From: Lachnospiraceae bacterium
GTDB lineage: Bacteria; Bacillota; Clostridia; Lachnospirales; Lachnospiraceae
Assembly: GCA_900769115.1 (NCBI GenBank)
Contig: CAAGFJ010000052.1
Coordinates: 1 to 39,289, forward strand
Direction: 5' to 3'
Length of the DNA: 39,289 nucleotides
The stretch's first letter is position 1. Each line of letters begins with the position of its first letter. Below the pieces are notes generated by a model, which worked only from the letters and a program-made list of their open reading frames with translations, searched no databases and had not been told where the DNA came from. Position numbers and translations under genes: made by a program. Below, piece by piece: positions 18,278-26,273 of this stretch.

Positions 18278-18348
18278 AATGCCGTATCTGATACCTCCCA
18301 AAAATACTTATACATATTATTATAACAAATATTTCTCTTCTTTTAAAC

Positions 18349-18392
18349 ACTTATGGCACGGATTCATCTTTCGACAAATTCGTGCCACAAGT
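18349..18392 (-). terminator. Hairpin ending the mglBAC transcript
   Basis: TGGCACG (18354-18360) pairs with CGTGCCA (18381-18387), extended by ACTT (18349-18352) with AAGT (18389-18392) and by inner A-T pairs. It lies 24 bp past the mglC stop and before the regulator gene. The T tract is poor, so some read-through into the sensing genes is possible. Confidence 0.6.
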
Positions 18393-18415
18393 CACACTTT
18401 ATTAAATAAAACAAA

Positions 18416-20068
18416 TTATTTCTTCTTTACATATTTCAGACAGTCAAGTGTTACGGCTGCAAGAATAATAATACCTTCAAAGATAAACTGGAGGTTCGTA
18501 TCAATACCAAGAATGGTAAGGGAGTACGTAAGAGATGTAAAGATCAATACACCGGTTACAACACCGGAGATCTTACCGATACCACCTGTAAATGATACAC
18601 CACCTACTACACAGGCTGCAATGGCATCCATATCCCATCCTTGACCATAAGCTGCACTACCGGAACCGATCATTCGGTTACACTCAAGCCATGAACCAAA
18701 TCCATAAAGAATACCTGCAAGGATAAATGCACCAAGTGTTACCTTGAATACAGAGATACCGGATACTGCCGCTGCTTCCGGGTTACCGCCTACTGCGTAT
18801 AAGTTCTTACCAAAGGTTGTCTTATTCCAGATAAACCATACAACAACGATTGCTACAACTGCCCATAAAATAATGGTTGGGAAATTGCCAATTCTAGGGA
18901 TAAACATATTCGGAATTGCTGCATCGATCGCACCAAATGATACACCCTTTGTTGCGTAAGTTACAAGACCAAATATGATCAACATGTTCGCCATTGTTGA
19001 AATAAACGGATGCATCTTAAACTTCGCCATAAAGAAGCCTGCAATCGTTGCAAATACCGTTGTAAAGATCACACATACCACAAGAGCCAGGATTGCTCGT
19101 CCTGCTGCCGGAATACCTGAGAAATCAAAGATATGTCCAAACACAGCACCGGTATTGATACCATTATGCATGATGATCGTTGCAGTAACCATACCCATAC
19201 CAACCATACGGCCTACAGACAAATCGGTACCGGTTAACAGGATCAATCCTGCAACACCAAGTGCTAAGAACATACGAGGAGATGCCTGCTGTAAAATGTT
19301 CAAGATGTTGGTCATCGTAAATAACTGTGTATGTTTAACAACCGGGGTAATAATACACAATGCGATAAATATCATGATAATGACAATATACAATCCGTTC
19401 TTATATAAGAACTGTGAAGTATTAAATGTATATTTGTAATTTTCAATACTCTGAGCCTGTTTCTGTGCGAATGTGAACTTAGACATACGGAGCAGATCAA
19501 TTAAGTGATACTTGTGCGCATAAGCATCATGTTTTCTGTCCTTAATCTCCTGCAATTTGGATTCATGAACCATCTGTGCATCAAAGACACGATTCTTATA
19601 AACATACTTCTCATCTTTGATTTCCTGCTTATCACTTAACTTTGCAATGATCTGATTATGCTCTGCCTTAAGGGTTTCTAATTTTTTCTTATATTCCGCT
19701 GTTGCAATCTCTTTTTCTGCTTCGCAGCTTGCAACTACCTTCTGATAGTATTCCTTATCATAATGATCTGCAAGATATTTCTCTGCGGTTGCGATCAGCT
19801 TTGAAATCTCAGCCTTATTTGCCTCTTCAACGGCTTTCGCTTTCTCAAGCTCAGCCTTATCCTTTTCAATAACAGCAATGCGTTCTTCTTTTGTATAATT
19901 CTTATCTTCTTTTGCAAGAGATATGTGGGTTTTCAAAGTCTGTACTCTGTCCGCACCATCCACACGCAATGCATCTACTTTTTCCTGTATCTTACCTACA
20001 TATTCATCAATCGGCTTCAAAAGCTTCTCTTCTTCCTGAGCCGAAAGAATTCGATTATCTTTTCCCAT
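18416..20068 (-). CDS. mglC: Galactose/methylgalactoside permease MglC with a long N-terminal extension
   Basis: This is the membrane subunit of the Mgl sugar importer. Residues about 220-550 form a normal BPD-transp-2 permease of about 330 residues: the first membrane helix is near 226-245, then L-T-G-T-D-L-S-V-G-R-M-V, G-F-F-M-A-K-F-K-M-H-P-F-I-S-T, and Y-A-V-G-G-N-P-E-A-A-A-V-S-G-I. The first 220 residues are an added, very charged helical domain rich in Lys, Glu and Ala, probably coiled coil, with no membrane segment and so cytoplasmic; E. coli MglC has only about 336 residues. AGAGGAG precedes the ATG. The gene follows mglA by 18 bp and is the last of the transport operon. The function of the extension is unknown. 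Confidence 0.92.
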   Translation of the reverse strand: MGKDNRILSAQEEEKLLKPIDEYVGKIQEKVDALRVDGADRVQTLKTHISLAKEDKNYTKEERIAVIEKDKAELEKAKAVEEANKAEISKLIATAEKYLADHYDKEYYQKVVASCEAEKEIATAEYKKKLETLKAEHNQIIAKLSDKQEIKDEKYVYKNRVFDAQMVHESKLQEIKDRKHDAYAHKYHLIDLLRMSKFTFAQKQAQSIENYKYTFNTSQFLYKNGLYIVIIMIFIALCIITPVVKHTQLFTMTNILNILQQASPRMFLALGVAGLILLTGTDLSVGRMVGMGMVTATIIMHNGINTGAVFGHIFDFSGIPAAGRAILALVVCVIFTTVFATIAGFFMAKFKMHPFISTMANMLIIFGLVTYATKGVSFGAIDAAIPNMFIPRIGNFPTIILWAVVAIVVVWFIWNKTTFGKNLYAVGGNPEAAAVSGISVFKVTLGAFILAGILYGFGSWLECNRMIGSGSAAYGQGWDMDAIAACVVGGVSFTGGIGKISGVVTGVLIFTSLTYSLTILGIDTNLQFIFEGIIILAAVTLDCLKYVKKK

Positions 20069-20086
20069 ATCCTGTACTCCTCTCTA

Positions 20087-21595
20087 TTACAAGTATTTCG
20101 CACTAAGTCTTAATAGTTCTTCCTGATTTGTCTCCTTTGTGTTCACAATACCGGATAAATGACCATTCGACATAACTCCGATACGATTGGTAATTCCAAG
20201 AATCTCCGGCATCTCTGAGGAAACAACAATAATGGATTTGCCCTGTTTTGCCATCTGAATGATCAATTCATAAATCTCATACTTGGCACCAACATCAATA
20301 CCACGGGTCGGATCATCCATCATGAAGATATTCGGTGAACGCTCTAACCATTTGCCAAAGATAACCTTCTGCTGATTACCACCGGAAAGATTCGCGATCA
20401 TATCGTCCGGTCCCATACACTTCGTATGCATAACCCGGATCTCCTCAGCAGTTGCCCGAACCATCTGGTCATGGGACAATGCAACTCCTGCCTTGTACTG
20501 ATTCATGTTTGCAATTGTTGTATTAAATGTAATATCTGCTTTTAAGAAAAGTCCATCTGCCTTACGTTCCTCTGTGATCATAGCAAAACCATGATCCATC
20601 GCATCCTTTGGAGAATGGAAATTCATAAGCTTTCCATTGTAATATACACGTCCGGCAGCTCTTGTACGAATACCAAATATGGTTTCAAGAAGCTCTGTAC
20701 GACCTGCTCCAACCAATCCATAAAGACCAAAGATCTCACCCTTCTTTACATCAAAGGTAATATCCTGAAGCTTCGGTGCATACTTGGTAGACAAATGCTC
20801 CACAGATAACACAACCTCACCGGGCTTATTATCAACCGGCGGGAAACGATTATCTAAGGAACGTCCAACCATTGCTGAGATCAATTCGTTCATATCCGTA
20901 TCTTTGCTATCCTTTGTCATAACAAGAGATCCATCACGAAGCACGGATACCTGATCACAAATTTCAAAAATCTCATCCATTTTATGAGAGATATAGATCA
21001 AAGAAATTCCCTGGGAGCGGAGCTGTCTCATCATCTTAAACAGCTTTTCAACCTCCGGTGCTGTCAGAGATGATGTAGGCTCGTCTAATACGATTACTTT
21101 TGCATTGTAAGAAATTGCCTTTGCAATCTCGCACATCTGACGCTGTGAAACTGACATATTCTTCATCGGTTTTGTCAGATTCACCGTAATACCTAACCGG
21201 CGGAACAGATCCGACGCTTCCTTCTTCATTCTTCCTTCATCCACCATGCCTACTGAGTTTCTAGGATAACGTCCAAGGAACAGATTATCGATCACGCTTC
21301 TTTCCAAGCATTGATTCAGTTCCTGATGAACCATAGCAACCCCGTTTTCTAATGCATCTTTGGGACCGGAAAAGTTAATCTCTTTTCCATCTAATATTAT
21401 TGTACCTTCGTCTTTTTGATAGGTACCAAAAAGACACTTCATCATTGTCGATTTGCCGGCTCCATTTTCACCCATAAGACCCATAATAGAGCCCTTTTTC
21501 ACATCCAGATTGATATGATCCAGAACCCGGTTTCTTCCGAATGACTTGCTCATGCCGCGAATCGATAAGATGTTATCTTTCTTATCCTCTACCAT
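20087..21595 (-). CDS. mglA: Galactose/methylgalactoside ABC importer ATP-binding protein
   Basis: This is the tandem ATPase of the Mgl importer, with 502 residues and two ABC domains. The first has Walker A G-E-N-G-A-G-K-S-T and the signature-like V-S-Q-R-Q-M, with Walker B V-L-D-E-P-T. The second has the degenerate G-L-V-G-A-G-R-T-E Walker A typical of the family and the signature L-S-G-G-N-Q-Q-K-V. It would energise the permease at 18416-20068. AAAGGAG precedes the ATG, just after a hairpin and U tract that separate it from mglB, so it is likely expressed at a lower level than the binding protein. Confidence 0.95.
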   Translation of the reverse strand: MVEDKKDNILSIRGMSKSFGRNRVLDHINLDVKKGSIMGLMGENGAGKSTMMKCLFGTYQKDEGTIILDGKEINFSGPKDALENGVAMVHQELNQCLERSVIDNLFLGRYPRNSVGMVDEGRMKKEASDLFRRLGITVNLTKPMKNMSVSQRQMCEIAKAISYNAKVIVLDEPTSSLTAPEVEKLFKMMRQLRSQGISLIYISHKMDEIFEICDQVSVLRDGSLVMTKDSKDTDMNELISAMVGRSLDNRFPPVDNKPGEVVLSVEHLSTKYAPKLQDITFDVKKGEIFGLYGLVGAGRTELLETIFGIRTRAAGRVYYNGKLMNFHSPKDAMDHGFAMITEERKADGLFLKADITFNTTIANMNQYKAGVALSHDQMVRATAEEIRVMHTKCMGPDDMIANLSGGNQQKVIFGKWLERSPNIFMMDDPTRGIDVGAKYEIYELIIQMAKQGKSIIVVSSEMPEILGITNRIGVMSNGHLSGIVNTKETNQEELLRLSAKYL

Positions 21596-21610
21596 ATGCT
21601 TACTCCTTTT

Positions 21611-21646
21611 AAAAAGAAGGGTATCAAGAGTTTCCTGACACCCTTC
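21611..21646 (-). terminator. Hairpin with U tract between mglB and mglA
   Basis: On the minus strand GAAGGGT-x-TCA pairs with TGA-x-ACCCTTC (outer arms 21640-21646 and 21616-21622), followed directly by TTTTT. It lies between the mglB stop and the mglA ribosome site. This is the layout of a partial intercistronic terminator that lets the binding protein be made in excess and protects its mRNA 3' end. Confidence 0.7.
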
Positions 21647-21674
21647 GGGCTAGTTTATCTGACTGACCAATCTC

Positions 21675-22970
21675 TTACTGCTGAAGGATTGATGTGTAAG
21701 ATGAAGCATTGTCTGTCTTAACCATATTGATTGCAAATGCATCATACTCACTTGGATTACCAAGACGGTTTGTAATGTTAGACTCTGTCTGTCCATCACC
21801 ACCGATGTAATCAACCTTTAAGTTCAACAGATCGTCATAGTTCTCAAGAAGTGGCTGATAAGTTGAGCTTAAGAAGTTATCAGATGCATTGTAAATGTCT
21901 AACCAAACCTTCTTCTCCGGGCTTGATGAAGAATCAAGCTGCTTAGAAACCTTATCATAAACCTTGGTAGAATCTGTGAAATCCTGATAATTGTCTGCTG
22001 TTACAGCTACGTTCAATGCGTAGTAAGATCTCTCTTCTTCGCTGTATCTGTAATCAACACCTTCCTCTAACTGGTTACCAGCGTCATCGGCTGTTCCAAT
22101 ACCGGTATCTACATCCACACCATCTAATGCATTACGAAGTACTCTTAATGTAAGGTAAGCCTGAACGTCTGCATGCTGTGAAATTGTTCCGCCATATCCT
22201 TCTGCAATAGCTGCTACTGCATCGCTGTTTGCATCATATCCAAATGTAGGAACTTTGTTATCTTTTGCCCAGGCATTGAACATTGACATTCCCATACCAT
22301 CATTATTAGAAACAACTACATCAATCTCATCACCAAAGGATGCTGACCATGTACCGATCGCATTACCTGCTGTTGCTGCATCCCATGTAGCTCCTGCTGA
22401 GTTCTTCATCTCCTGAGAAGCTAACTCACGAATGGTGTAAGACTTTCCATCAATATCAACTGTTGCATCCTTTACTACAGAAGCAGATCCATCTGTATTC
22501 GTTCCTGCTGGTGAAGCATCTGTTGATCCGGAAGCCTCAACACCGGTTCCTAATGCATCACGAACACCACGGGTACGTGCAATTGAATCGTTATGTCCGA
22601 TATCACCAATCGCAAGTACATATCCGATCACACCGTCACCGTTACGATCGATTGTTGCTGCATTGGCTTTGATGTAATCCATTACCATCTGACCCTGAAG
22701 TTCAGCACCCTGATTTGCATCGAAACCTACATAATAAGTACTGTCATTAAAGTTCAATGCTGTCATATCAAGTTCTCCTGTTGAACTGTTCGATGGCTGA
22801 CGGTTGAACCATACCAAAGGTTTAGTATTGTTGGCACCACCGCTTGTAGATGCTGTAGATCCAGATGATCCGGATGAACTGGTGGAACCGGTTGATCCGG
22901 AACCACAACCTACCATAGATACTGAAAGTGCTGCTACTGCAAGCATTGCAAATAATTTGTTTTTCTTCAT
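21675..22970 (-). CDS. mglB: Galactose-binding lipoprotein MglB, apparently circularly permuted
   Basis: This is the substrate-binding protein of the Mgl importer. The lipobox ends at Cys22, then comes a Ser/Gly/Thr linker (23-48). The mature fold begins at P-L-V-W-F-N-R-Q-P (51-59), which matches the middle of E. coli MglB (V-P-V-V-F-F-N-K-E-P), not its start. Then come the calcium loop D-R-N-G-D-G (108-113), G-H-N-D-S-I-A-R (125-132), a tryptophan at 196, S-N-N-D-G-M (221-226) and F-G-Y-D (243-246). The family's N-terminal segment, V-W-L-D-I-Y-N-A-S-D-N-F, appears only at 355-366 and runs to the C-terminus (431), joined by a Ser-rich linker near 338-352. Sugar-contact positions keep N56, H126, D128, R132, W196, N223, D246, D364 and F366; the residue equivalent to N256 is Gln265. 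The frame is intact and AAGGAGG precedes the ATG. Confidence 0.9.
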   Translation of the reverse strand: MKKNKLFAMLAVAALSVSMVGCGSGSTGSTSSSGSSGSTASTSGGANNTKPLVWFNRQPSNSSTGELDMTALNFNDSTYYVGFDANQGAELQGQMVMDYIKANAATIDRNGDGVIGYVLAIGDIGHNDSIARTRGVRDALGTGVEASGSTDASPAGTNTDGSASVVKDATVDIDGKSYTIRELASQEMKNSAGATWDAATAGNAIGTWSASFGDEIDVVVSNNDGMGMSMFNAWAKDNKVPTFGYDANSDAVAAIAEGYGGTISQHADVQAYLTLRVLRNALDGVDVDTGIGTADDAGNQLEEGVDYRYSEEERSYYALNVAVTADNYQDFTDSTKVYDKVSKQLDSSSSPEKKVWLDIYNASDNFLSSTYQPLLENYDDLLNLKVDYIGGDGQTESNITNRLGNPSEYDAFAINMVKTDNASSYTSILQQ

Positions 22971-22992
22971 AAAACATTCCTCCTTATTGTGA

Positions 22993-23006
22993 GTAAATTT
23001 GTTTAC
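22993..23006. promoter_or_regulatory. Candidate operator in the mglB leader
   Basis: GTAAATTTGTTTAC has 5-bp inverted arms (GTAAA and TTTAC) and lies between the -10 and the mglB ribosome site. A repressor of the LacI/GalR type or catabolite control could act here; there is no clear match to the cre consensus. Confidence 0.3.
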
Positions 23007-23024
23007 GTCCTATCGACTGTCCTT

Positions 23025-23070
23025 ATTATATTTCACATCCTTTATGAAAAACATAGAATATTTTTCTATG
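23025..23070 (-). promoter_or_regulatory. mglB promoter with upstream inverted repeat
   Basis: The -10 is TATAAT (23025-23030 read on the minus strand). The -35 position has only a T-rich weak match, as expected for an activated promoter. Just upstream, CATAGAA (23052-23058) and TTCTATG (23064-23070) form a perfect 7-bp inverted repeat with a 5-nt spacer, placed where an AraC-type activator could touch polymerase. The YesN-type regulator at 16667-18277 is the obvious candidate; this is inference. Confidence 0.55.
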
Positions 23071-23178
23071 AATCGTGAAAATTTTATGCATTTTATAAAT
23101 ATATTTTACATATTTTTGATTTTTGTCTCGTCAAATTCACAACTTTCTTATATGTATCGCCATATTATTTGACAGAAA

Positions 23179-23210
23179 AAGAGGCAACCGGTTCTTACCA
23201 ATTGCCTCTT
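23179..23210 (-). terminator. Rho-independent terminator after the aldo/keto reductase
   Basis: AAGAGGCAA and TTGCCTCTT (23179-23187 with 23202-23210) form a 9-bp stem; on the minus strand TTTTTC follows. It lies 45 bp past the reductase stop and upstream of the mgl promoter. Confidence 0.8.
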
Positions 23211-23254
23211 AAAGGGGAGGGAGAGTAAAACTCTATATATAATATTACACACAC

Positions 23255-24250
23255 TTACATTTTGGAAATTCGATCGATCTCTGTCAATTCGTCCTCCGTA
23301 AACGCTGCCGCACCTACGATCTTCAAATTCTCTAAAATCTGCTCCGGCTTGGATGCTCCAATCAACACACTAGTTACATCCTCATCCTTCAGCACCCAGC
23401 TAAGCGCCATCTGTGCCAGTGTCTGACCACGCTGCTTTGCAATCTCATTTAACCCGATTACTTTATGCACCTTCTCCTCTGTGATATCCGATGCATGCAG
23501 ATAACGTCCATCTTTCGCTACACGGCTGTCTGCCGGAATGCCATGTATATACTTGTCAGTCAGCATTCCCTGTGCCAATGGAGAAAATGCAATGATTCCT
23601 TTGCCACTTTCCTGTGCCTGCTGCTTCAATCCATTGTTCTCAATGGTACGGTCAAATATACTATATCGATTCTGATTAATAATAAACGGACAATGTAACT
23701 CTTCTAAGATATCTGCCGCCTTCTTCATGGTCGGTCCATCATAATTGGAGATACCAACATATAATGCTTTGCCACTCTGTACGATCTGACTTAATGCAAG
23801 CATCGTCTCTTCTAGTGGTGTCTCCGGATCCATCCGGTGATGATAGAAGATATCCACATAATCTAATCCCATCCGACACAGACTCTGGTCTAAGCTTGCG
23901 ATCAGGTATTTGCGGCTGCCCCAGTTACCATATGGGCCATCCCACATATCATATCCGGCCTTCGTGCTGATGATCAGCTCATCCCGGTATGCATGCATCT
24001 CTTCTTTCATAATACGTCCAAGACTCTTCTCAGCCGCACCATATTCCGGTCCATAATTATTTGCCAGATCAAAGTGCGTAATTCCATGATCAAATGCCGT
24101 AAAGCACATGGCTTTCATATTCTCATAATCATCTTTGGAGCCAAAGTTATGCCAGAATCCAAGTGAAAGCATTGGCAACAATAAGCCACTCTTTCCACAT
24201 CGGTTATATTGCATGGTATCGTATCTTGTCTGATCTGCTGTATATCCCAT
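23255..24250 (-). CDS. Aldo/keto reductase, YghZ-like (glyceraldehyde-3-phosphate/methylglyoxal reductase type)
   Basis: This NADPH-dependent aldo/keto reductase closely resembles E. coli YghZ: Y-C/R-C-G-K-S-G-L-x-L-P-x-L-S-L-G, F-D-L-A-N-N-Y-G-P, I-S-T-K-A-G-Y-D-M-W, Y-V-D-I-F-Y-H-H-R and S-V-L-I-G-A-S-K-P-E-Q. The catalytic Tyr is in N-N-Y-G and the Lys in S-T-K-A-G. YghZ-type enzymes reduce L-glyceraldehyde-3-phosphate and methylglyoxal. I place the start at 24250 because the N-terminus then aligns residue for residue with YghZ up to M-Q-Y (331 aa); upstream in-frame starts (24265, 24292, and a TTG at 24316 next to AAGGTAGGAG) remain possible. It stands alone between the mgl promoter and a two-component system. 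Confidence 0.9.
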   Translation of the reverse strand: MGYTADQTRYDTMQYNRCGKSGLLLPMLSLGFWHNFGSKDDYENMKAMCFTAFDHGITHFDLANNYGPEYGAAEKSLGRIMKEEMHAYRDELIISTKAGYDMWDGPYGNWGSRKYLIASLDQSLCRMGLDYVDIFYHHRMDPETPLEETMLALSQIVQSGKALYVGISNYDGPTMKKAADILEELHCPFIINQNRYSIFDRTIENNGLKQQAQESGKGIIAFSPLAQGMLTDKYIHGIPADSRVAKDGRYLHASDITEEKVHKVIGLNEIAKQRGQTLAQMALSWVLKDEDVTSVLIGASKPEQILENLKIVGAAAFTEDELTEIDRISKM

Positions 24251-24342
24251 ATTCCCATTCGGCATCTTACAACGATGCTCCTCCAATTCCATAAAACATA
24301 ACAAAATCTTCTTCAACTCCTACCTTAATAAAAGGGGGAGAC

Positions 24343-24379
24343 CAGAGATAAGCAATTGATTACCAATCGCTCATCTCTG
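24343..24379 (-). terminator. Hairpin between the kinase and the reductase
   Basis: CAGAGAT (24343-24349) pairs with ATCTCTG (24373-24379), with further inner pairs (AGC/GCT and GATT/AATC). On the minus strand it is followed by CCCCCTTTTATT. It may end the two-component transcript. A TATAAT at 24413-24418 (minus strand) lies upstream, so the hairpin could instead be in the reductase leader. Confidence 0.5.
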
Positions 24380-24499
24380 AAACTATGCTGAAAAAAATTA
24401 GCTGATAATCTTATTATATACATTTCCGGCTAGAAAAAAATGGAATATTTTTTACAGAAGCTATAATATTTTTGGATTACTTCGATCATGGATATTCCA

Positions 24500-25531
24500 T
24501 TATTTACAAAAAGTCAGAGAAAAGCTCGTTCCTTTTTTCTCCTCACTCTTAACCGATATTCTGCCACCCATTCCTTCTACAATGGACTTCGCAAGAGACA
24601 GACCGATTCCTACACTATTCGGATTGACCTCATTATGTACCCGGTAGAATCGTTTGAAGATATTCACCAACTCGTTTTCCGGAATCCCGACACCCTCATC
24701 CTCCACATAGATTCTGGTATACACATTCGTATGCTCCACACGAAGACGGATATTGGTATTCTCTCCCGAATAATCCGAAGCATTCTTAAGCAGATTGATC
24801 AGCGCTTCCGTCAGCCAGTCTCCATCACAGAGAAGTTCGATATTCTCGTCACCTTCCACTATCAGCTTCTGGTGCTTTGTCTCTAATAAATGAGCGACTC
24901 CATTTTCCGCCTGCAGGAAGATATGGGATAACGGAATCTCCTTACACTCAAACTGAATGGAACCCGCCTCAATCCTTGCAAGCTTTAACATGGATAATAC
25001 CATCCACTCCATCCGGCTTAGCTGATTCGATGCCTCCGTAAGAATCTGGTGCTGCTTCTCCTTATCCTCCACCTTATCTTCTAACAATAGATCCACAAAT
25101 ACATTCAGGGATGCCAATGGTGTCTTTAGCTGATGGGATATATCCGAGATAATATCTCGCAGAAAGATCTTCTCCTTCATCTCCCGGTCACGGCTTTCCC
25201 GGAGCACTGCCACCATCTTATAAAAATTCGTATACAGGATTCCGACAGCACCCTCATAGTATTCCTCTTCTACCATATCACCGCCCTGTTCCATTACTTC
25301 ATTCATCATCCCGGAAAGCTTCTCCATCTCGCCATACAACTTGTTCACTCTTCCATAGGATATCCGGTAAAAGACAAGCAGAACAACACCAAGAATAATC
25401 ACGCAGCCCCATTCCGTAACCGATAATTCCCCATCCCGGACAAACAGCCACACGATCATAACCAGAACAGCCAGAATACTTCCGATCAGATAAATCCTCT
25501 TATACCCTTTTCGTTCATAATCACTTTCCAT
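24500..25531 (-). CDS. Sensor histidine kinase (two-helix, HisKA type)
   Basis: This 343-residue membrane kinase has two N-terminal helices separated by a very short loop (I-Y-L-I-G-S-I-L-A-V-L-V ... V-I-I-L-G-V-V-L-L-V), which suggests sensing in the membrane or through a partner rather than by a large external domain. The HisKA box is I-S-D-I-S-H-Q-L-K-T-P-L, followed by the N box L-L-K-N-A-S-D-Y-S, the G1 box D-E-G-V-G-I-P and G2 G-I-G-L-S-L-A-K. GAGGAG lies six bases before the ATG at 25531, and the start overlaps the regulator's stop by 11 bp. Such kinases often pair with FtsX-type ABC systems like the one at 5124-11267, but no such gene is adjacent here. Confidence 0.92.
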   Translation of the reverse strand: MESDYERKGYKRIYLIGSILAVLVMIVWLFVRDGELSVTEWGCVIILGVVLLVFYRISYGRVNKLYGEMEKLSGMMNEVMEQGGDMVEEEYYEGAVGILYTNFYKMVAVLRESRDREMKEKIFLRDIISDISHQLKTPLASLNVFVDLLLEDKVEDKEKQHQILTEASNQLSRMEWMVLSMLKLARIEAGSIQFECKEIPLSHIFLQAENGVAHLLETKHQKLIVEGDENIELLCDGDWLTEALINLLKNASDYSGENTNIRLRVEHTNVYTRIYVEDEGVGIPENELVNIFKRFYRVHNEVNPNSVGIGLSLAKSIVEGMGGRISVKSEEKKGTSFSLTFCK

Positions 25532-26225
25532 CGTTCGCTCCTCTTCTCGTAAACCGATATCCAACTCCACGCACTGTCTCAATATACTCTGCATCCTCTC
25601 CTAACTTGCCACGCAGACGCTTCATATAGACCGATAGCGTATTGTCATCCACAAAAGATTCCTGTGCATCAAACAGACGCTCCAATATCTGCCCCCGCTC
25701 TAGCACCTGACCTTCATGTGCAATCAATTCTCCGAGCAACCGAAGATCATTAGGCGTACAATCTACCAGTTCCCCATTCCGATACAGACGAAACTCCTTC
25801 GGATAGAAACAATGCTGTCCAAAATGATACCCTTCCGGCTCCACATTTCTCTGTGTCAGCCGGTATCTTCTAAGATTCGCTGCAATCCGGGAAAGCAGTT
25901 CTTTCACCCGGTAGGGTTTGGTCACATAATCATCCGCTCCGCATTCCAACCCCTGTACAATATTCACTTCTTCCCCTACTGCTGTCAGAAAAATGATCGG
26001 TGTCTGACATCCTTCCTGCCGGATCTTCCGGCAAAAGTCGTATCCGTTACCATCTGGGAGCATCACATCTAATAGGATCAGATCCGGTCTGCCCTCCCGC
26101 TGCATCTCGTATGCCTGTTCTATTCTGCCTGCTGTCACGACTTCATATCCTTCTGCCTGCAAAGCATATTCCGTTCCTAATGCTAATGCATAATCATCTT
26201 CTACTAACAATATCTTGTCTGCCAT
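25521..26225 (-). CDS. OmpR/PhoB-family response regulator
   Basis: This 234-residue regulator has a receiver domain with E9-D10-D11, phosphoacceptor D53 in L-L-D-V-M-L-P-D-G-N-G, T81-like I-F-L-T-A and K in V-T-K-P-Y. The C-terminal winged helix carries the family pattern T-P-N-D-L-R-L-L ... Y-M-K-R-L-R-G-K-L ... I-E-T-V-R-G-V-G-Y-R-F. It is co-transcribed with the overlapping kinase gene downstream. The ribosome site is weak (AGGGG). Targets are not evident in the window. Confidence 0.95.
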   Translation of the reverse strand: MADKILLVEDDYALALGTEYALQAEGYEVVTAGRIEQAYEMQREGRPDLILLDVMLPDGNGYDFCRKIRQEGCQTPIIFLTAVGEEVNIVQGLECGADDYVTKPYRVKELLSRIAANLRRYRLTQRNVEPEGYHFGQHCFYPKEFRLYRNGELVDCTPNDLRLLGELIAHEGQVLERGQILERLFDAQESFVDDNTLSVYMKRLRGKLGEDAEYIETVRGVGYRFTRRGANDGK

Positions 26226-26273
26226 CTAACCCCTACTTTCCATTTCCATATATGAATAATTATATTCATTCTT

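Noticed and set aside
17868..18644. Plus-strand 258-codon ORF spanning the regulator start and the mglC end
   Set aside because: It runs antisense across two real genes and a terminator hairpin; the translation is Ser/Thr-rich shadow sequence.
21675..22970. mglB as a frameshifted, truncated or chimeric pseudogene
   Set aside because: The frame is intact, with signal peptide, lipobox and ribosome site, and every core segment of the fold is present once, so rotation explains the order better than damage.
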